From the NCBI GenBank assembly GCA_027489245.1, contig JAIYAC010000016.1:124001-188000 (forward strand): a DNA stretch of 64,000 nt, read 5' to 3'. Source of the stretch: Neisseriaceae bacterium. Its GTDB lineage: Bacteria > Pseudomonadota > Gammaproteobacteria > Burkholderiales > Chromobacteriaceae. Positions 53,640 through 63,600 of the stretch are shown here, in pieces. A model generated the notes under the pieces. The model saw nothing but the letters and a program-made list of their open reading frames with translations. It was not told the DNA's origin and made no database searches. Positions within the stretch are counted from its first letter, which is position 1, and every line of letters begins with the position of its first letter. A program made the translations under genes and the position numbers.

Positions 53640-55217
53640 TTAATGGCGGAAATGGCGTACGCCGGTGAGCACCATGGCAATGCCGTGCTCGTCGGCCGCG
53701 GCAAACACCTCGTCGTCACGCATGGAGCCACCCGGCTGGATGATGGCCTTGATGCCTTGCTCGGCGATCACATCGATACCGTCGCGGAACGGGAAGAAGG
53801 CATCGCTGGACGCCACGGCACCGTGCAGTGCCAGGCCGGCATCTTGCGCCTTGCGGGCGGCGATGCGGGTGGAGTCCACGCGGCTCATCTGGCCGGCGCC
53901 GATACCGGCGGTCTGGCCGTTTTTGCAGAACACGATGGCGTTGGATTTCACGTACTTGGCCACGCGCCAGGCAAACAGCAGGTCGGCCATTTCCTGTTCG
54001 GTCGGGGCACGCTTGGTCACCACGCGCAGCTCGTCCAGGCCCACGTTGCGGATATCCGGGGTTTGCACCAGCACACCACCGCCCACGCGCTTCAGCTCGA
54101 AGCGGTTAGCGCCATCGTGCAGCGGTACTTCCAGCACGCGCACGTTTTTCTTGGCGGCGATGATGGCTTTGGCTTCGTCGGTAAACGACGGCGCCATCAG
54201 CACTTCCAGGAACTGGCCGGTGACGGCTTCCACGGTTTCGGCATCCACCGGGCGGTTGAAGGCAATGATGCCGCCAAAGGCGCTGGTGGTATCCGTGGCG
54301 AAAGCCAGACGGTAAGCGGTCAGGGTGTCGGCAGCAATGGCCACGCCACACGGGTTGGCGTGTTTCACGATGACACAGGCCGGGGCGTCGAAGGTTTTCA
54401 CGGCTTCCCAGGCGGCGTCGGCGTCGGCGATATTGTTGTACGACAGCTCTTTACCCTGCAGCTGGCGGTAGCCGGCGATGGTACCGGCAGCCGGGTCCAG
54501 GTCGCGGTAGAACGCGGCGGACTGGTGCGGGTTTTCGCCGTAGCGCATGTCTTGCACTTTCACGAACTGCACGTTCAGGCGGTTCGGGAAGGCGGCGCGG
54601 TCCGGTACGCCGGCGTCTACGCCGTCGGCCAGGCTGGTCAGGTAGTTGGAGATGGCACCGTCGTAGGCGGCGGTGTGGGTAAAGGCTTTCTTGCACAGGC
54701 TCAGGCGGGTGAGCTTGGACAGCTGGCCGGCGTTGGCCTGCATTTCGGCCACCAGCGCGCTGTAGTCTGCCGCGTCGGTGACGATAGCCACGTGCTGCCA
54801 GTTCTTGGCGGCGGAGCGCACCATGGTAGGGCCGCCGATATCGATGTTCTCGATGGCGTCTTCCAGCGGGCAGTCGGCCTTGGCGATGGTGGCTTCAAAC
54901 GGGTAGAGGTTCACGCACACCAGGTCGATGTTGCCGATGCCGTGTTCTTGCATGGTGGCCACGTGTTCCGGCAGGTCGCGACGACCCAGAATGCCGCCGT
55001 GTACTTTCGGGTGCAGGGTTTTCACACGGCCATCGAGCATTTCCGGGAAGCCGGTGTAGTCGGATACGTCAATTACCGGCACGCCGGCATCGCGCAGCAG
55101 TTTGGAAGTACCGCCTGTGGACAGGATTTCTACACCGAAACCCGCCAGGGCACGGGCAAATTCCAGTACACCGGTTTTGTCGGAAACGCTGATCAGCGCA
55201 CGTTCGATCTTGGTCAT
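53640..55217 (-). CDS. purH: Bifunctional AICAR transformylase/IMP cyclohydrolase
   Basis: A 525-residue enzyme. The N-terminal IMP cyclohydrolase (MGS-like) domain covers about 1-145 ([39 protein letters not shown]). The transformylase domain follows, with KHANPCGVA and [12 protein letters not shown]. It performs the last two steps of purine synthesis. Its leader carries two compact hairpins. Confidence 0.97.
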   Translation of the reverse strand: MTKIERALISVSDKTGVLEFARALAGFGVEILSTGGTSKLLRDAGVPVIDVSDYTGFPEMLDGRVKTLHPKVHGGILGRRDLPEHVATMQEHGIGNIDLVCVNLYPFEATIAKADCPLEDAIENIDIGGPTMVRSAAKNWQHVAIVTDAADYSALVAEMQANAGQLSKLTRLSLCKKAFTHTAAYDGAISNYLTSLADGVDAGVPDRAAFPNRLNVQFVKVQDMRYGENPHQSAAFYRDLDPAAGTIAGYRQLQGKELSYNNIADADAAWEAVKTFDAPACVIVKHANPCGVAIAADTLTAYRLAFATDTTSAFGGIIAFNRPVDAETVEAVTGQFLEVLMAPSFTDEAKAIIAAKKNVRVLEVPLHDGANRFELKRVGGGVLVQTPDIRNVGLDELRVVTKRAPTEQEMADLLFAWRVAKYVKSNAIVFCKNGQTAGIGAGQMSRVDSTRIAARKAQDAGLALHGAVASSDAFFPFRDGIDVIAEQGIKAIIQPGGSMRDDEVFAAADEHGIAMVLTGVRHFRH

Positions 55218-55347
55218 GGTTCTCTACCGCTAGTCTAAAAAACAGTGGCCAGGCTGTTGCCTTGCCGTGATAAATACTGGCCGTGCTGCTGCGCTGGCGT
55301 GTGCCTGCGCGGGCCGCGACGGCCTGGCTGGATGATCCCGTCCCCCG

Positions 55348-55390
55348 CCCCTGCCTTGCAGGGGAGTTAGCGGCAGTGCTGTGCACTGCC
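55348..55390 (-). promoter_or_regulatory. Paired hairpins in the purH leader
   Basis: CCCCTGC(CTT)GCAGGGG at 55348-55364 and GGCAGTGC(TGT)GCACTGCC at 55372-55390, both perfect. A TATAAA at 55403-55398 on the minus strand could be the -10 of a purH promoter just upstream of them. The stems would then open the transcript. Confidence 0.45.
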
Positions 55391-55435
55391 ACGTGGTTTT
55401 ATAGCGCCTGCCGCACGGGGCGGCTGGCTTCAGGC

Positions 55436-55468
55436 AAAACAAAAGCCACCCGCTTGCACGGGTGGCTT
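55436..55468 (-). terminator. Terminator of dusB-fis
   Basis: On the minus strand AAGCCACCCG(TGCAAG)CGGGTGGCTT followed by TTGTTTTG, 5 bp after the fis stop. Confidence 0.9.
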
Positions 55469-55473
55469 GGCTG

Positions 55474-55710
55474 TCAGATCAGGTCGTAGGCCTTCATCTT
55501 CTTGCGCAGGGTATTGCGGTTCAGCCCAAGCAGTTCGGCTGCGCGCGTCTGGTTACCCTGGGTATGGTTCAGCACGACTTCCAGAAGCGGTTTTTCAACA
55601 CACGCCAGCACCATATCGTAAATGGCTGCGGGCGCTTCGCCGTCCAGATCGCGGAAGTACTGCTCCATGGCCAGGCGCACGCTCAGGGAAATATCGTCGT
55701 TGTTTTGCAT
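55474..55710 (-). CDS. fis: Fis nucleoid-associated protein
   Basis: A 78-residue Fis. The C-terminal helix-turn-helix GNQTRAAELLGLNRNTLRKKM (residues 52-72) is nearly invariant in the family, and the N-terminal beta-hairpin is shortened as in betaproteobacteria. It bends DNA and regulates growth-phase genes. It follows dusB at 22 bp, the conserved dusB-fis operon. The start at 55710 is chosen over a longer frame that overlaps dusB. Confidence 0.95.
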   Translation of the reverse strand: MQNNDDISLSVRLAMEQYFRDLDGEAPAAIYDMVLACVEKPLLEVVLNHTQGNQTRAAELLGLNRNTLRKKMKAYDLI

Positions 55711-55732
55711 GATGTTATTGTTGTCTTGGTGG

Positions 55733-56764
55733 TTATGCCAGCGCGTCGGCTTCGGCGCTGGTGCTACTGTCTGCGACGTATTGCAGCCGGTCCGAATGCC
55801 GGGCCAGGCTGTCAAAATACTGCGCTACGGCTTGCTGCTGCTCGGCCGTGGTTTCCAGCTGGTACATGGCCTGGCGGAATTCATTACTGCCGCGCAGCCC
55901 CTTGGTGTACCAGGCGATATGCTTGCGGGCGATACGGCTACCGCTGTATTCGCCATAAAAGTCGTACAGCTCAGCCAGATGCGCCTGCATGATGGCGCTG
56001 ATCTCGGCGATACGCGGCGGCGGCAATAGCTCACCGGTGTCCAGATAATGCTGGATTTCGCGAAAGATCCACGGCCGACCCTGCGCCGCGCGGCCAATCA
56101 TGATGGCGTCGGCCGCGGTGTAGTCCAGTACGTATTTGGCCTTCTGCGGGCTGTCGATATCGCCATTGGCGATCACCGGCATGCGCACCGCCTGCTTGAC
56201 CGCGGCAATGGTGTCGTACTCGGCCGCGCCACGGTACATGTCTTCACGCGTGCGCCCGTGCAGGGCCAAGGCGGCAATGCCGGCATCTTCGGCCATGCGC
56301 GCTACCTGCAGCGCGGTTTTCACGTCCTGGCTCCAGCCGGTGCGGGTTTTCAGCGTCACCGGCACATCCACCGCCTTGACCACCGCTTCCAGGATGCGGC
56401 CAACGTTGTCCAGGTCGCGCAGCAGCGCGCTACCGGCGGCCACATTGCACACCTTTTTGGCAGGGCAGCCCATGTTGATGTCGATGATCTGCGCGCCGTG
56501 TTCCACGTTCAGGCGGGCGGCGTCGGCCAGCATCTGCGCATCGCCACCGGCAATCTGTACCACGATGGGCTCGACTTCGCCTTCGTGGTTGGCACGGCGC
56601 AGCGTCTTGGGCGTAGTCCACAGTGCCTTGTTGGCGGTAATCATTTCCGATACCGCCATGCCCGCGCCCAGCTTTTTGCACAGCATGCGGAACGGCCGGT
56701 CTGTCACGCCCGCCATGGGGGCGACGATCAGACGGTTTTTCAGAACGTAAGGGCCGATTTGCAT
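55733..56764 (-). CDS. dusB: tRNA-dihydrouridine synthase B
   Basis: A 343-residue flavoenzyme. APMAGVTDRPFR opens the FMN barrel. INMGCPAKKV holds the catalytic cysteine, and LALHGRTREDMY, NGDIDSPQ and MIGRAAQGRPWIF complete it. It reduces uridine to dihydrouridine in tRNA D-loops. The gene heads the dusB-fis operon. The 170 bp between its start and rnpB show no other feature. Confidence 0.96.
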   Translation of the reverse strand: MQIGPYVLKNRLIVAPMAGVTDRPFRMLCKKLGAGMAVSEMITANKALWTTPKTLRRANHEGEVEPIVVQIAGGDAQMLADAARLNVEHGAQIIDINMGCPAKKVCNVAAGSALLRDLDNVGRILEAVVKAVDVPVTLKTRTGWSQDVKTALQVARMAEDAGIAALALHGRTREDMYRGAAEYDTIAAVKQAVRMPVIANGDIDSPQKAKYVLDYTAADAIMIGRAAQGRPWIFREIQHYLDTGELLPPPRIAEISAIMQAHLAELYDFYGEYSGSRIARKHIAWYTKGLRGSNEFRQAMYQLETTAEQQQAVAQYFDSLARHSDRLQYVADSSTSAEADALA

Positions 56765-56935
56765 CGCAAAAAGAAGGACATGGGGTGAAAAGGGTCGCCA
56801 TTGTACTGCCTTTTACGCGGCGGGTAAAAAGCTTTTTGCCTATTTTTTGAGCAATGACAATAGCAGAAAGAAATGCCTGTCTGCGGCGCAAAGGGCGGGG
56901 CCGCACCACAGGGTGGCGGGCAAATGAAATGGGGG

Positions 56936-57304
56936 GTGGGAAGTTGGCCGATAAGCCGGGTTTTGTCGTTGGACAGTCATTCCTCTAGTCTTGCCGTTAC
57001 CGACAAGCTCAAGCAACCTACCCGGGTACAGCGCGGGCCACGCCAATGTACCCCTATTTGGTCTTGCTCCGGATGGGGTTTAGCCTGCCGTGCGCATCGC
57101 TGCGTCCGCGGTGCGCTCTTACCGCACCTTTTCACCCTTGCCTGTGCTGCAGCCACCCTTGCGGGTCACTACGGCCATCGGCGGTTCAGCTCTCTGTTCC
57201 ACTTTCCGTCGCCTCGCGGCGCCTGGCCGTTAGCCAGCATCCTGCCCTGCGGAGCCCGGACTTTCCTCCCCGTGCAAGCACGCGGCGACTGTCTGTCCAA
57301 CTTC
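56936..57304 (-). ncRNA. rnpB: RNase P RNA (type A)
   Basis: The minus strand carries the conserved blocks in order. These are GAAG at 57304, ACAGACAGTCGCCGCG, GGGGAGGAAAGTCCGGGCTC, ACAGAGAGC, ACCGCCGATGGCC, AAGGGTGAAAAGGTGCGGTA followed by AGAGCGCACCG, CCGGAGCAAGACCAAATAGG, GGGTAGGTTGCTTGAG, GAATGACTGTCC and AACCCGGCTTATCGGCC. About 369 nt, typical of a proteobacterial type A RNA. It is the catalytic subunit that matures tRNA 5' ends. The ends are estimated from alignment by eye with the E. coli RNA. Confidence 0.95.
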
Positions 57305-57313
57305 CCGGCGCGG

Positions 57314-57319
57314 ATTGTA
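57314..57319 (-). promoter_or_regulatory. -10 box of rnpB
   Basis: TACAAT on the minus strand, 9 bp before the expected 5' end of the RNA. The -35 is not clear. Confidence 0.5.
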
Positions 57320-57421
57320 CCGCAAACGCTGGCATAACGCCGCACGCACTGACAAATATCAATGTCTGGCCCGCCAGCATTTTTATAATGCAGCCTCCCC
57401 CGATTCGTACCAGGTGTCGCC

Positions 57422-60400
57422 GTGTCCCGTTTGCCCGACCAGACCCGCCTCGCCCGCCTGCAACTGGCGGGCATGCTGAGCCTGGTAATTACCGTCGTGG
57501 TCTTGCTGGCCAGCTACTTTTTTTACCAGCAATGGCAGGACTACCAAAGCAACCGCCAAGCCGTGCAACAGCAAACGCTGCAGCACGGCCAGACCTTTTT
57601 GCGCACCTGGGGTGACGACGCCATCATCACGCTGGATACGCTACACCACCAGACACAGACCCTGCTGCGCCAGCGTATCCAGGAACAAGTCGATCAGGCC
57701 CATGCCCTGGCCACCGCGCTGTACCAAACCCACGCCCATTCCGGCCAGCCCGAGCACCGCGCGCGGCGCGAAATCGTCGAAGCGCTGCGGCCGCTGCGCT
57801 ACTTCCATGGCCGTGGCTACTTTTTTATCGACACCCTGCAAGGCGACTGCATCCTGCTGCCCACCAGCCCGGCGCTGGAAGGCACCTCGCTGCTGAATAA
57901 CCGCGACGACGCCGGCACCTACATCATGCGCAGCCTGATCGCCGCCACGCACAATGCCCAGGGCGCCGGCTTTGCCAGCTACCGCTGGTACCGCCCCGGC
58001 GAAAAGCGCATGGCCGAAAAAGTGGCCTACGCACGGCGCTTCGCGCCGCTGGGCTGGGTGATCGGCGGCGGCGAGTACGTAGACAATGTCGCCATGGACC
58101 TGCAAAAGCAGGGCCTGGCGCTGCTGGCGCAAATGCGTACTGGCCAGCGCGGCGGCTTTATTGTACTGAACCGGCAAGGCCAGCAGCTGCAAGGCTTTCT
58201 GCCGGGCAACACCGCACTGGGAGCCAGCCTGCAGCAACGCCTGCAACATGCGCCGGTGGGTAGCTTTGTCGACTTTCACCTGCGAGGCGTGCAGTACACC
58301 GCCTACGTTGGCCGCATGGCAGCCTGGGGCTGGCGCGTGATCGCCGTGACCCCCACCAGCATGCTGCAGGGGGACGATGACAAGCTGCAGCAGCGCCTGG
58401 GCGAGCAGACCCGGGCCCGCGTGCTGGCCACGCTGGGTATCTTCCTGGCCGCCCTGCTGCTGGCGGTACTGTTCTCGCTGTATTTTTCGCGCTGGATGCG
58501 CCAGCTGGCCGATGGCTACCGCCAGCAGATAGAAAGCCGGCAAAACGCGCTGGAACAAAACGCCCGCGAAATCGAGCTGACCCGCTACATGAGCGACAGC
58601 GCCGCCGACATCATCGTGCTGCGCGACGCCCACGGGCAGGTGGCCTACCGCAACCAGCGCGCGCGCGAGTGCTTTGACGGCTGCCACCAGGACACCCTGC
58701 TGCAGCTGTTTGCCAGCGCCCTGCCAGATGGCGACAGCGCCGAGCTGCAGCTGATGTGCTGCCACGGGCCGGTGACGCTGGAAGTCAAACTCAGCACCGT
58801 GGACTACCAGGGCGAGCGCTACCGCTGCGCCACGGCGCGCGATATTGGCGCCCGTATCGAACAGGAACGCGAGCTGCGCCTGGCGTCCAAGGTGTTTGAA
58901 GCCAGCACCGAAGCCATCGTCATCACCGACCCCGCCAGCCGCATCGTGGCCGTGAACCAGGCCTTTACCGCCATCACCGGCTATAGCGAGGCCGAAGCGC
59001 TGGGCCAGACCCCTGCCCTGCTCAGCTCGGGCAAGCACGACGCCGACTTCTTCCACGACCTGTGGAACCACCTGGCGGCCCGTGGCCAGTGGGCGGGCGA
59101 GATCTGGAACCGGCGCAAAACGGGCGAAATCTACCCCGAGTGGCTCAGCATCAACGCCCTGCGCGATAGCCATGGCACGCTCACCAACTATATCGCGCTG
59201 TTTTCCGACATCAGCGAGCGCAAAGAGGCCGAAGCACGGGTGCAGCACCTGGCCGAATACGACTACCTGACCGATCTGCCCAACCGCCTGCTGCTGATGG
59301 ACCGCCTGCAGCAATCGCTGCGCGTGGCAGAGCGCAGCCGCCACAAGGTAGCCGTGCTGTTCATGGACCTGGACCGATTCAAGAACATCAACGACACCCT
59401 GGGGCACGCCACCGGCGACACCCTGCTGCAGGAAGTGGCCCGGCGCACCCGCGCCGTCGTGCGCGACATGGACACCGTTGGCCGCACCGGCGGTGACGAG
59501 TTCGTGATGATCCTGCCCGAGCTGGCCGACAACGCCCAGGCCGCGCTGATCGCCGAACGCGTGCTGGACACCCTGCGCCAGCCCTTTGTGCTGGATGGCC
59601 ACCAGCTGGTGATTACCGCCAGCATCGGCATGTCCATCAGCCCGGATGACGGCAAGGACGCCCAGCTGCTGCTGAAAAATGCCGACATGGCCATGTACGA
59701 AGCCAAAGCGCAGGGCCGCAACAACTACCGCTTCTTTACCGAACGCATGACCGCCGAGGTACGCCAGCGCCTGCTGCTGGAAAACCGCCTGCGCAGCGCC
59801 CTGGCGCGCCAGGAGCTGCACCTGATGCTGCAGCCCAAATACTGGGTAGAAGACCGCCGCCTGTCCGGCTTCGAGGCGCTGCTGCGCTGGACCGACGCCG
59901 ACGGTGTGGCCACCTCGCCGGCCGAGTTCATTCCGGTAGCCGAAGAGTCCGGCCTGATCGTGGAAATAGGCAGCTGGGTGCTGCATCAGGCTTGCCAGCT
60001 GGCCGCTGCCTGGCCACAGCAAGGGACGCCGCTGACCATGGCGGTCAACGTCTCGCCGCGGCAGCTACTGCAGCCGGGCTTTGCCGAGCTGGTGGCCGCC
60101 ACCCTGCGCGATACCGGGCTGGCACCGGCGCAGCTGGAAATCGAAGTGACCGAAAGCGCGCTACTGGAGCGCACCGGCACGGTAAAAGCGGCGCTGGACG
60201 GCCTGAAAGCGCTGGGCGTACGCCTGGCGGTAGATGACTTCGGCACCGGCTACTCCAGCCTGGCCTATCTGAAAGACTTTGCGCCGGACACGGTAAAAAT
60301 CGACCGCTGTTTTGTCACCGACCTGCAAAACCGCCACGACAACGCCGCCATCGTGCTGGCCATCATCACCCTGGCCAAGAGCCTGAAGATGGAAGCGCTG

Positions 60401-60538
60401 GCGGAAGGGGTGGAAACCGAAGAAGAGTTGGCCGCACTGGCGCGGCTAGGCTGCGAGGCGGTGCAAGGCTACCTCACCGGCCGGCCGCTGGCGCTGGACG
60501 CGGCGGCCGCGCTGGTGGCGGCCAACCTTGCGCCGTAA
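57422..60538 (+). CDS. Cache-PAS-GGDEF-EAL cyclic-di-GMP protein
   Basis: A 1038-residue protein with a GTG start preceded by AGGTG. One transmembrane helix at about 14-37 and another near 337-355 flank a periplasmic Cache-type sensor (HGRGYFFIDTLQG, GWVIGGGEYVDNV). Two PAS segments follow (about 395-470 and 485-600). The GGDEF domain has FMDLDRFKNINDTLGH and GRTGGDEF near 687, with an RDMD inhibitory site. The EAL domain (about 805-1035) has FEALLRW, VNVSPRQ, VDDFGTGYSS, VKIDR and AEGVET. Both catalytic sites look intact, so net activity cannot be predicted. Three exact 10-bp words lie within it. Confidence 0.92.
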   Translation: MSRLPDQTRLARLQLAGMLSLVITVVVLLASYFFYQQWQDYQSNRQAVQQQTLQHGQTFLRTWGDDAIITLDTLHHQTQTLLRQRIQEQVDQAHALATALYQTHAHSGQPEHRARREIVEALRPLRYFHGRGYFFIDTLQGDCILLPTSPALEGTSLLNNRDDAGTYIMRSLIAATHNAQGAGFASYRWYRPGEKRMAEKVAYARRFAPLGWVIGGGEYVDNVAMDLQKQGLALLAQMRTGQRGGFIVLNRQGQQLQGFLPGNTALGASLQQRLQHAPVGSFVDFHLRGVQYTAYVGRMAAWGWRVIAVTPTSMLQGDDDKLQQRLGEQTRARVLATLGIFLAALLLAVLFSLYFSRWMRQLADGYRQQIESRQNALEQNAREIELTRYMSDSAADIIVLRDAHGQVAYRNQRARECFDGCHQDTLLQLFASALPDGDSAELQLMCCHGPVTLEVKLSTVDYQGERYRCATARDIGARIEQERELRLASKVFEASTEAIVITDPASRIVAVNQAFTAITGYSEAEALGQTPALLSSGKHDADFFHDLWNHLAARGQWAGEIWNRRKTGEIYPEWLSINALRDSHGTLTNYIALFSDISERKEAEARVQHLAEYDYLTDLPNRLLLMDRLQQSLRVAERSRHKVAVLFMDLDRFKNINDTLGHATGDTLLQEVARRTRAVVRDMDTVGRTGGDEFVMILPELADNAQAALIAERVLDTLRQPFVLDGHQLVITASIGMSISPDDGKDAQLLLKNADMAMYEAKAQGRNNYRFFTERMTAEVRQRLLLENRLRSALARQELHLMLQPKYWVEDRRLSGFEALLRWTDADGVATSPAEFIPVAEESGLIVEIGSWVLHQACQLAAAWPQQGTPLTMAVNVSPRQLLQPGFAELVAATLRDTGLAPAQLEIEVTESALLERTGTVKAALDGLKALGVRLAVDDFGTGYSSLAYLKDFAPDTVKIDRCFVTDLQNRHDNAAIVLAIITLAKSLKMEALAEGVETEEELAALARLGCEAVQGYLTGRPLALDAAAALVAANLAP

Positions 60539-60549
60539 TGCAGCCTGAC

Positions 60550-60582
60550 AGCGCTACCGGCCTGGCACAGCCCGGTAGCGCT
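60550..60582. terminator. Hairpin between the GGDEF-EAL gene and tamB
   Basis: AGCGCTACCGG(11 nt)CCGGTAGCGCT, an 11-bp perfect stem between convergent genes. There is no T-run on the plus strand. Confidence 0.6.
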
Positions 60583-60638
60583 AGTGGCCGCTAGGGCCAG
60601 TTAACGCTATTTTTGATGCGGCGGCGCTTGGCAGCACC

Positions 60639-63600
60639 CTAATCAAAGCGCAGGGTATAGCGCAGCTCGGACGACACCTCGTACCCCACGCGCCCCACCA
60701 GCGACAGCTTCTGCGACAGCTGGTAGTTCAGGCGGATGGCTTGCTCGGCGCTGCGCAGGCCGTACTCGTAGCCCACATACAGCTCGCGCGTGAGCTGCTT
60801 GCCCAGCACCACCACCTGCTCGGCCGGGCTCACCGTGCCGCTGGCGCTGGTGGTTTCGGCGCGTGACTGTACGCCCACATCATCAAACAGCCCTACTTTG
60901 TCATTCACCATGCCGGCCAGCAGGCCACCGGCCGAGGCGCCGGCAATATCGCTGTCGCGCTCGTCACTGGTGGCGGCGCGGTTCAGGATCAGCCAGGACA
61001 GCTTGTCTTTTTCCGACATGGCTTCGTCGGCCACCAGCTTCACCGTGGGGGTGAGTACCGAGCCGGTAATTTCCACCCCGGCACCCACCTGCGACATGCG
61101 GCGCTTGGCGCGGATATCCAGCGACGGGTTGTCCAGCGGGCCGGTAAAACTCACCACGCCACGGTTGATGTCCAGGTCCTGGCCGTAGGCCTTGAACCGG
61201 CCCTTGTCCACGCGTATCTGGCCGCGCGCCTGCAGCTGGCCACCAGGCTGGGCCAGCAGGCGGATGTCGCCCCCCAGCCAGGCATCCAGGCCGTTACCAG
61301 CAAAGCGTACGTCGTCCGACAGCGTGACGGTGATATCCAGCCCCAGCGGCAGCGTTTTGCCGCCCTCGTCTACCGTGCGCCCCACCACGTACACATCGGA
61401 CGACAGCTTGGGGCCGCCCAGCTTGGGCAGGTCGAAGCGGCCATGATCGACGGTAAAGTTGCCGCGCACCATGGCACGACCCTGTTCGATGCTGATCTTG
61501 CTGCTACCCGACACCAGCAGGCGCCGCCCCGGGCGGTCCAGCACGGCAAAACGTTTCAGCGTCAGCGTCACTGCGGCCAGCGGGATGTCGCCATCCAGCG
61601 AGAGCTGGCCGTTGGCGCCAATCTCGCCGTCTTTGCCGAACTGCAGGGTGTCGATCTGCAGGCTACGCCCCAATAGCCGCGCCGCCAGCACGCCGTGCTC
61701 CAGGCGAATACCATTGCGCCGCTCGATAAATCGCAGGCCCTGGCCGCTCAGCGTACCGCCCAGCTGCGGCGTCAGGAGCGGGCCCGTCAGCGTCAGGTTG
61801 GCCGCCAGGCTGCCATCCAGCTCGGTACCGGCCGGCATGCGGCTTTGCAGTACCGCCAGGGCAGGCACGGCGGCGTTCAGGCGGCCGTTGATGCTGGCGT
61901 TGTCCAGATTGGTGCTGCCTGCGGGCAGGTTGATGGTACCCTCGCCCGCCACGCGGCCAAAACGGGTATCCAGCTGCAGGCTGAAGGGGGCGTTTTCGCC
62001 CAGGCCCAGCTGCAGCGTGGCGCGGCTCAGGCCCAGGCTTTGCGCCGGGTGGCCGCCCTGCGCCGGCAGGGTCAGGTCGCCGCTCAGGCGCTGCAGCGCG
62101 ATCTTGCCCTGCGGCAGGCCGTGCTGGCCGGCCAGCGACCATTGCCCGGCCAGTACCAGGTCTTGCGGCACAGGCGGCGTCCACCACGGGGCAAGCGCTG
62201 ACAGCGCCAGCGCATTGACCTGGCCCTGGCTACGCCAGCCACCAGCCTGCTGCCAGCTGGTTTCGCCCAGCTGCCAGCTGCTACCCAGTGCCTGCCAGCG
62301 GCTAGGCGCCAGCGTCATACTGTCTTGCGCCAGCTGTAGCGCAGCCGGTGCAGCCAGCCGCAGCGGCACGGCCCCATCGGCTTGCAGGCTGGCCAACGTG
62401 CCGCGCCAGCGCAGGGTGTGGGTATCCAGCCCGCCTTGCAGCGCGAGGTTCAGCGTTTGCGGCTTGCCTTGCAGCTGGCCACGCAAGGCCAGGCTAAGCT
62501 GGTGCGCGGCGCGAACGCCGCTCGTGTTCAGGCTAAGGTCGTCCAGGCGCTGGCCAGCGGCTTGCAGGCCGCGCCCTTGCAGCATCAGGCGGAAGGGGCT
62601 GTCCTCGGCGGTGCCGCTGCGGCCGTCTGCTGTCAGACTGGCCAGCTCGATGCCACCAGGCAGCTGTAGCTTACTGGCTTGCACCTGGGCGCTGATATCC
62701 GGGCGCGCCGGGGTGCCAGCCAGCGCCAGCTGGGCGTGAAGCTCGCCGGCAAAGGCCGGGCCCAGCGGGCTGAGGTCGGGTGCGGCCAACTGCAGCTTCA
62801 GCGTGTCGCCAGCCGCGCCGTAAGCGCCCTGCGCCTGCAGGCGGTTGCGGCCCAGGCTCAGGTCGGCGTTCACCGCACTGACTCGCTGCGCTTGCCATGT
62901 CAGCGCCAGCTGGCCGCCCAGCGCGGCACCACCCAGCTGGCTGGGGGCAAACTTCAGCGACACATCGCCCTGCGGCCGGCTGGCCAGGCGGGCCGTGGCC
63001 AGCAGCTGGCCGTTGATATTGCCACGCGGCAGGCGGGTATCCAGCAGGCCGGGGTCGAAGCTGACAAAGCGGCCGTCAAAACCCAGCGCCTTGTCGTCGA
63101 TCAGGTATTGCCCCTTGCCCTGGAAACGGCCCACCCCGGTGCGCAGCAGCAGGTCGTCCAGCGTGACGCGGCGCGGTTTGTCGGCCAGGGCCACGCGACT
63201 TTCCACCGCCAGCTTGCCGCTGGCCAGCTTCAGTGCCAGCGTCGGTAGCTGCGGGCTGCCGCTGATCCCTACCGTACCGGAGACCTTGTGCGCCGGCAGG
63301 CTGCTATCCACCGCCTGGCTATCCAGCCCGGTCAGGCCCAGCTGCAACGCCAGCGCCGTGGCACTGGCCTGGCCGCGCAATGTGGCCTGGCCACCGGCCA
63401 GCTGCGCCGTCAGGCCGGGCAGCAGCAGAGTGTCTTTATGAATACGGAAATCGCCCCACAGCAGCGACAGCGGCAGGCGCTTGGCCGATAGGGCGCCCGG
63501 CTGGCTATTCACCAGGCTGAGGCCACCGACTACGGTGTCGGCATCCTGCGGGGTGAGCTGTACCGACAGCGCCAGCGCGGCCTGCGGCCAGGCGGGCTGG

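Noticed and set aside
56873..57615. Plus-strand open frames of 154 and 189 codons between dusB and the GGDEF-EAL gene
   Set aside because: They lie across the RNase P RNA on the other strand, and the second overlaps the start of the GGDEF-EAL gene.
57641..60022. 793-codon minus-strand open frame opposite the GGDEF-EAL gene
   Set aside because: Antisense shadow; no motifs.
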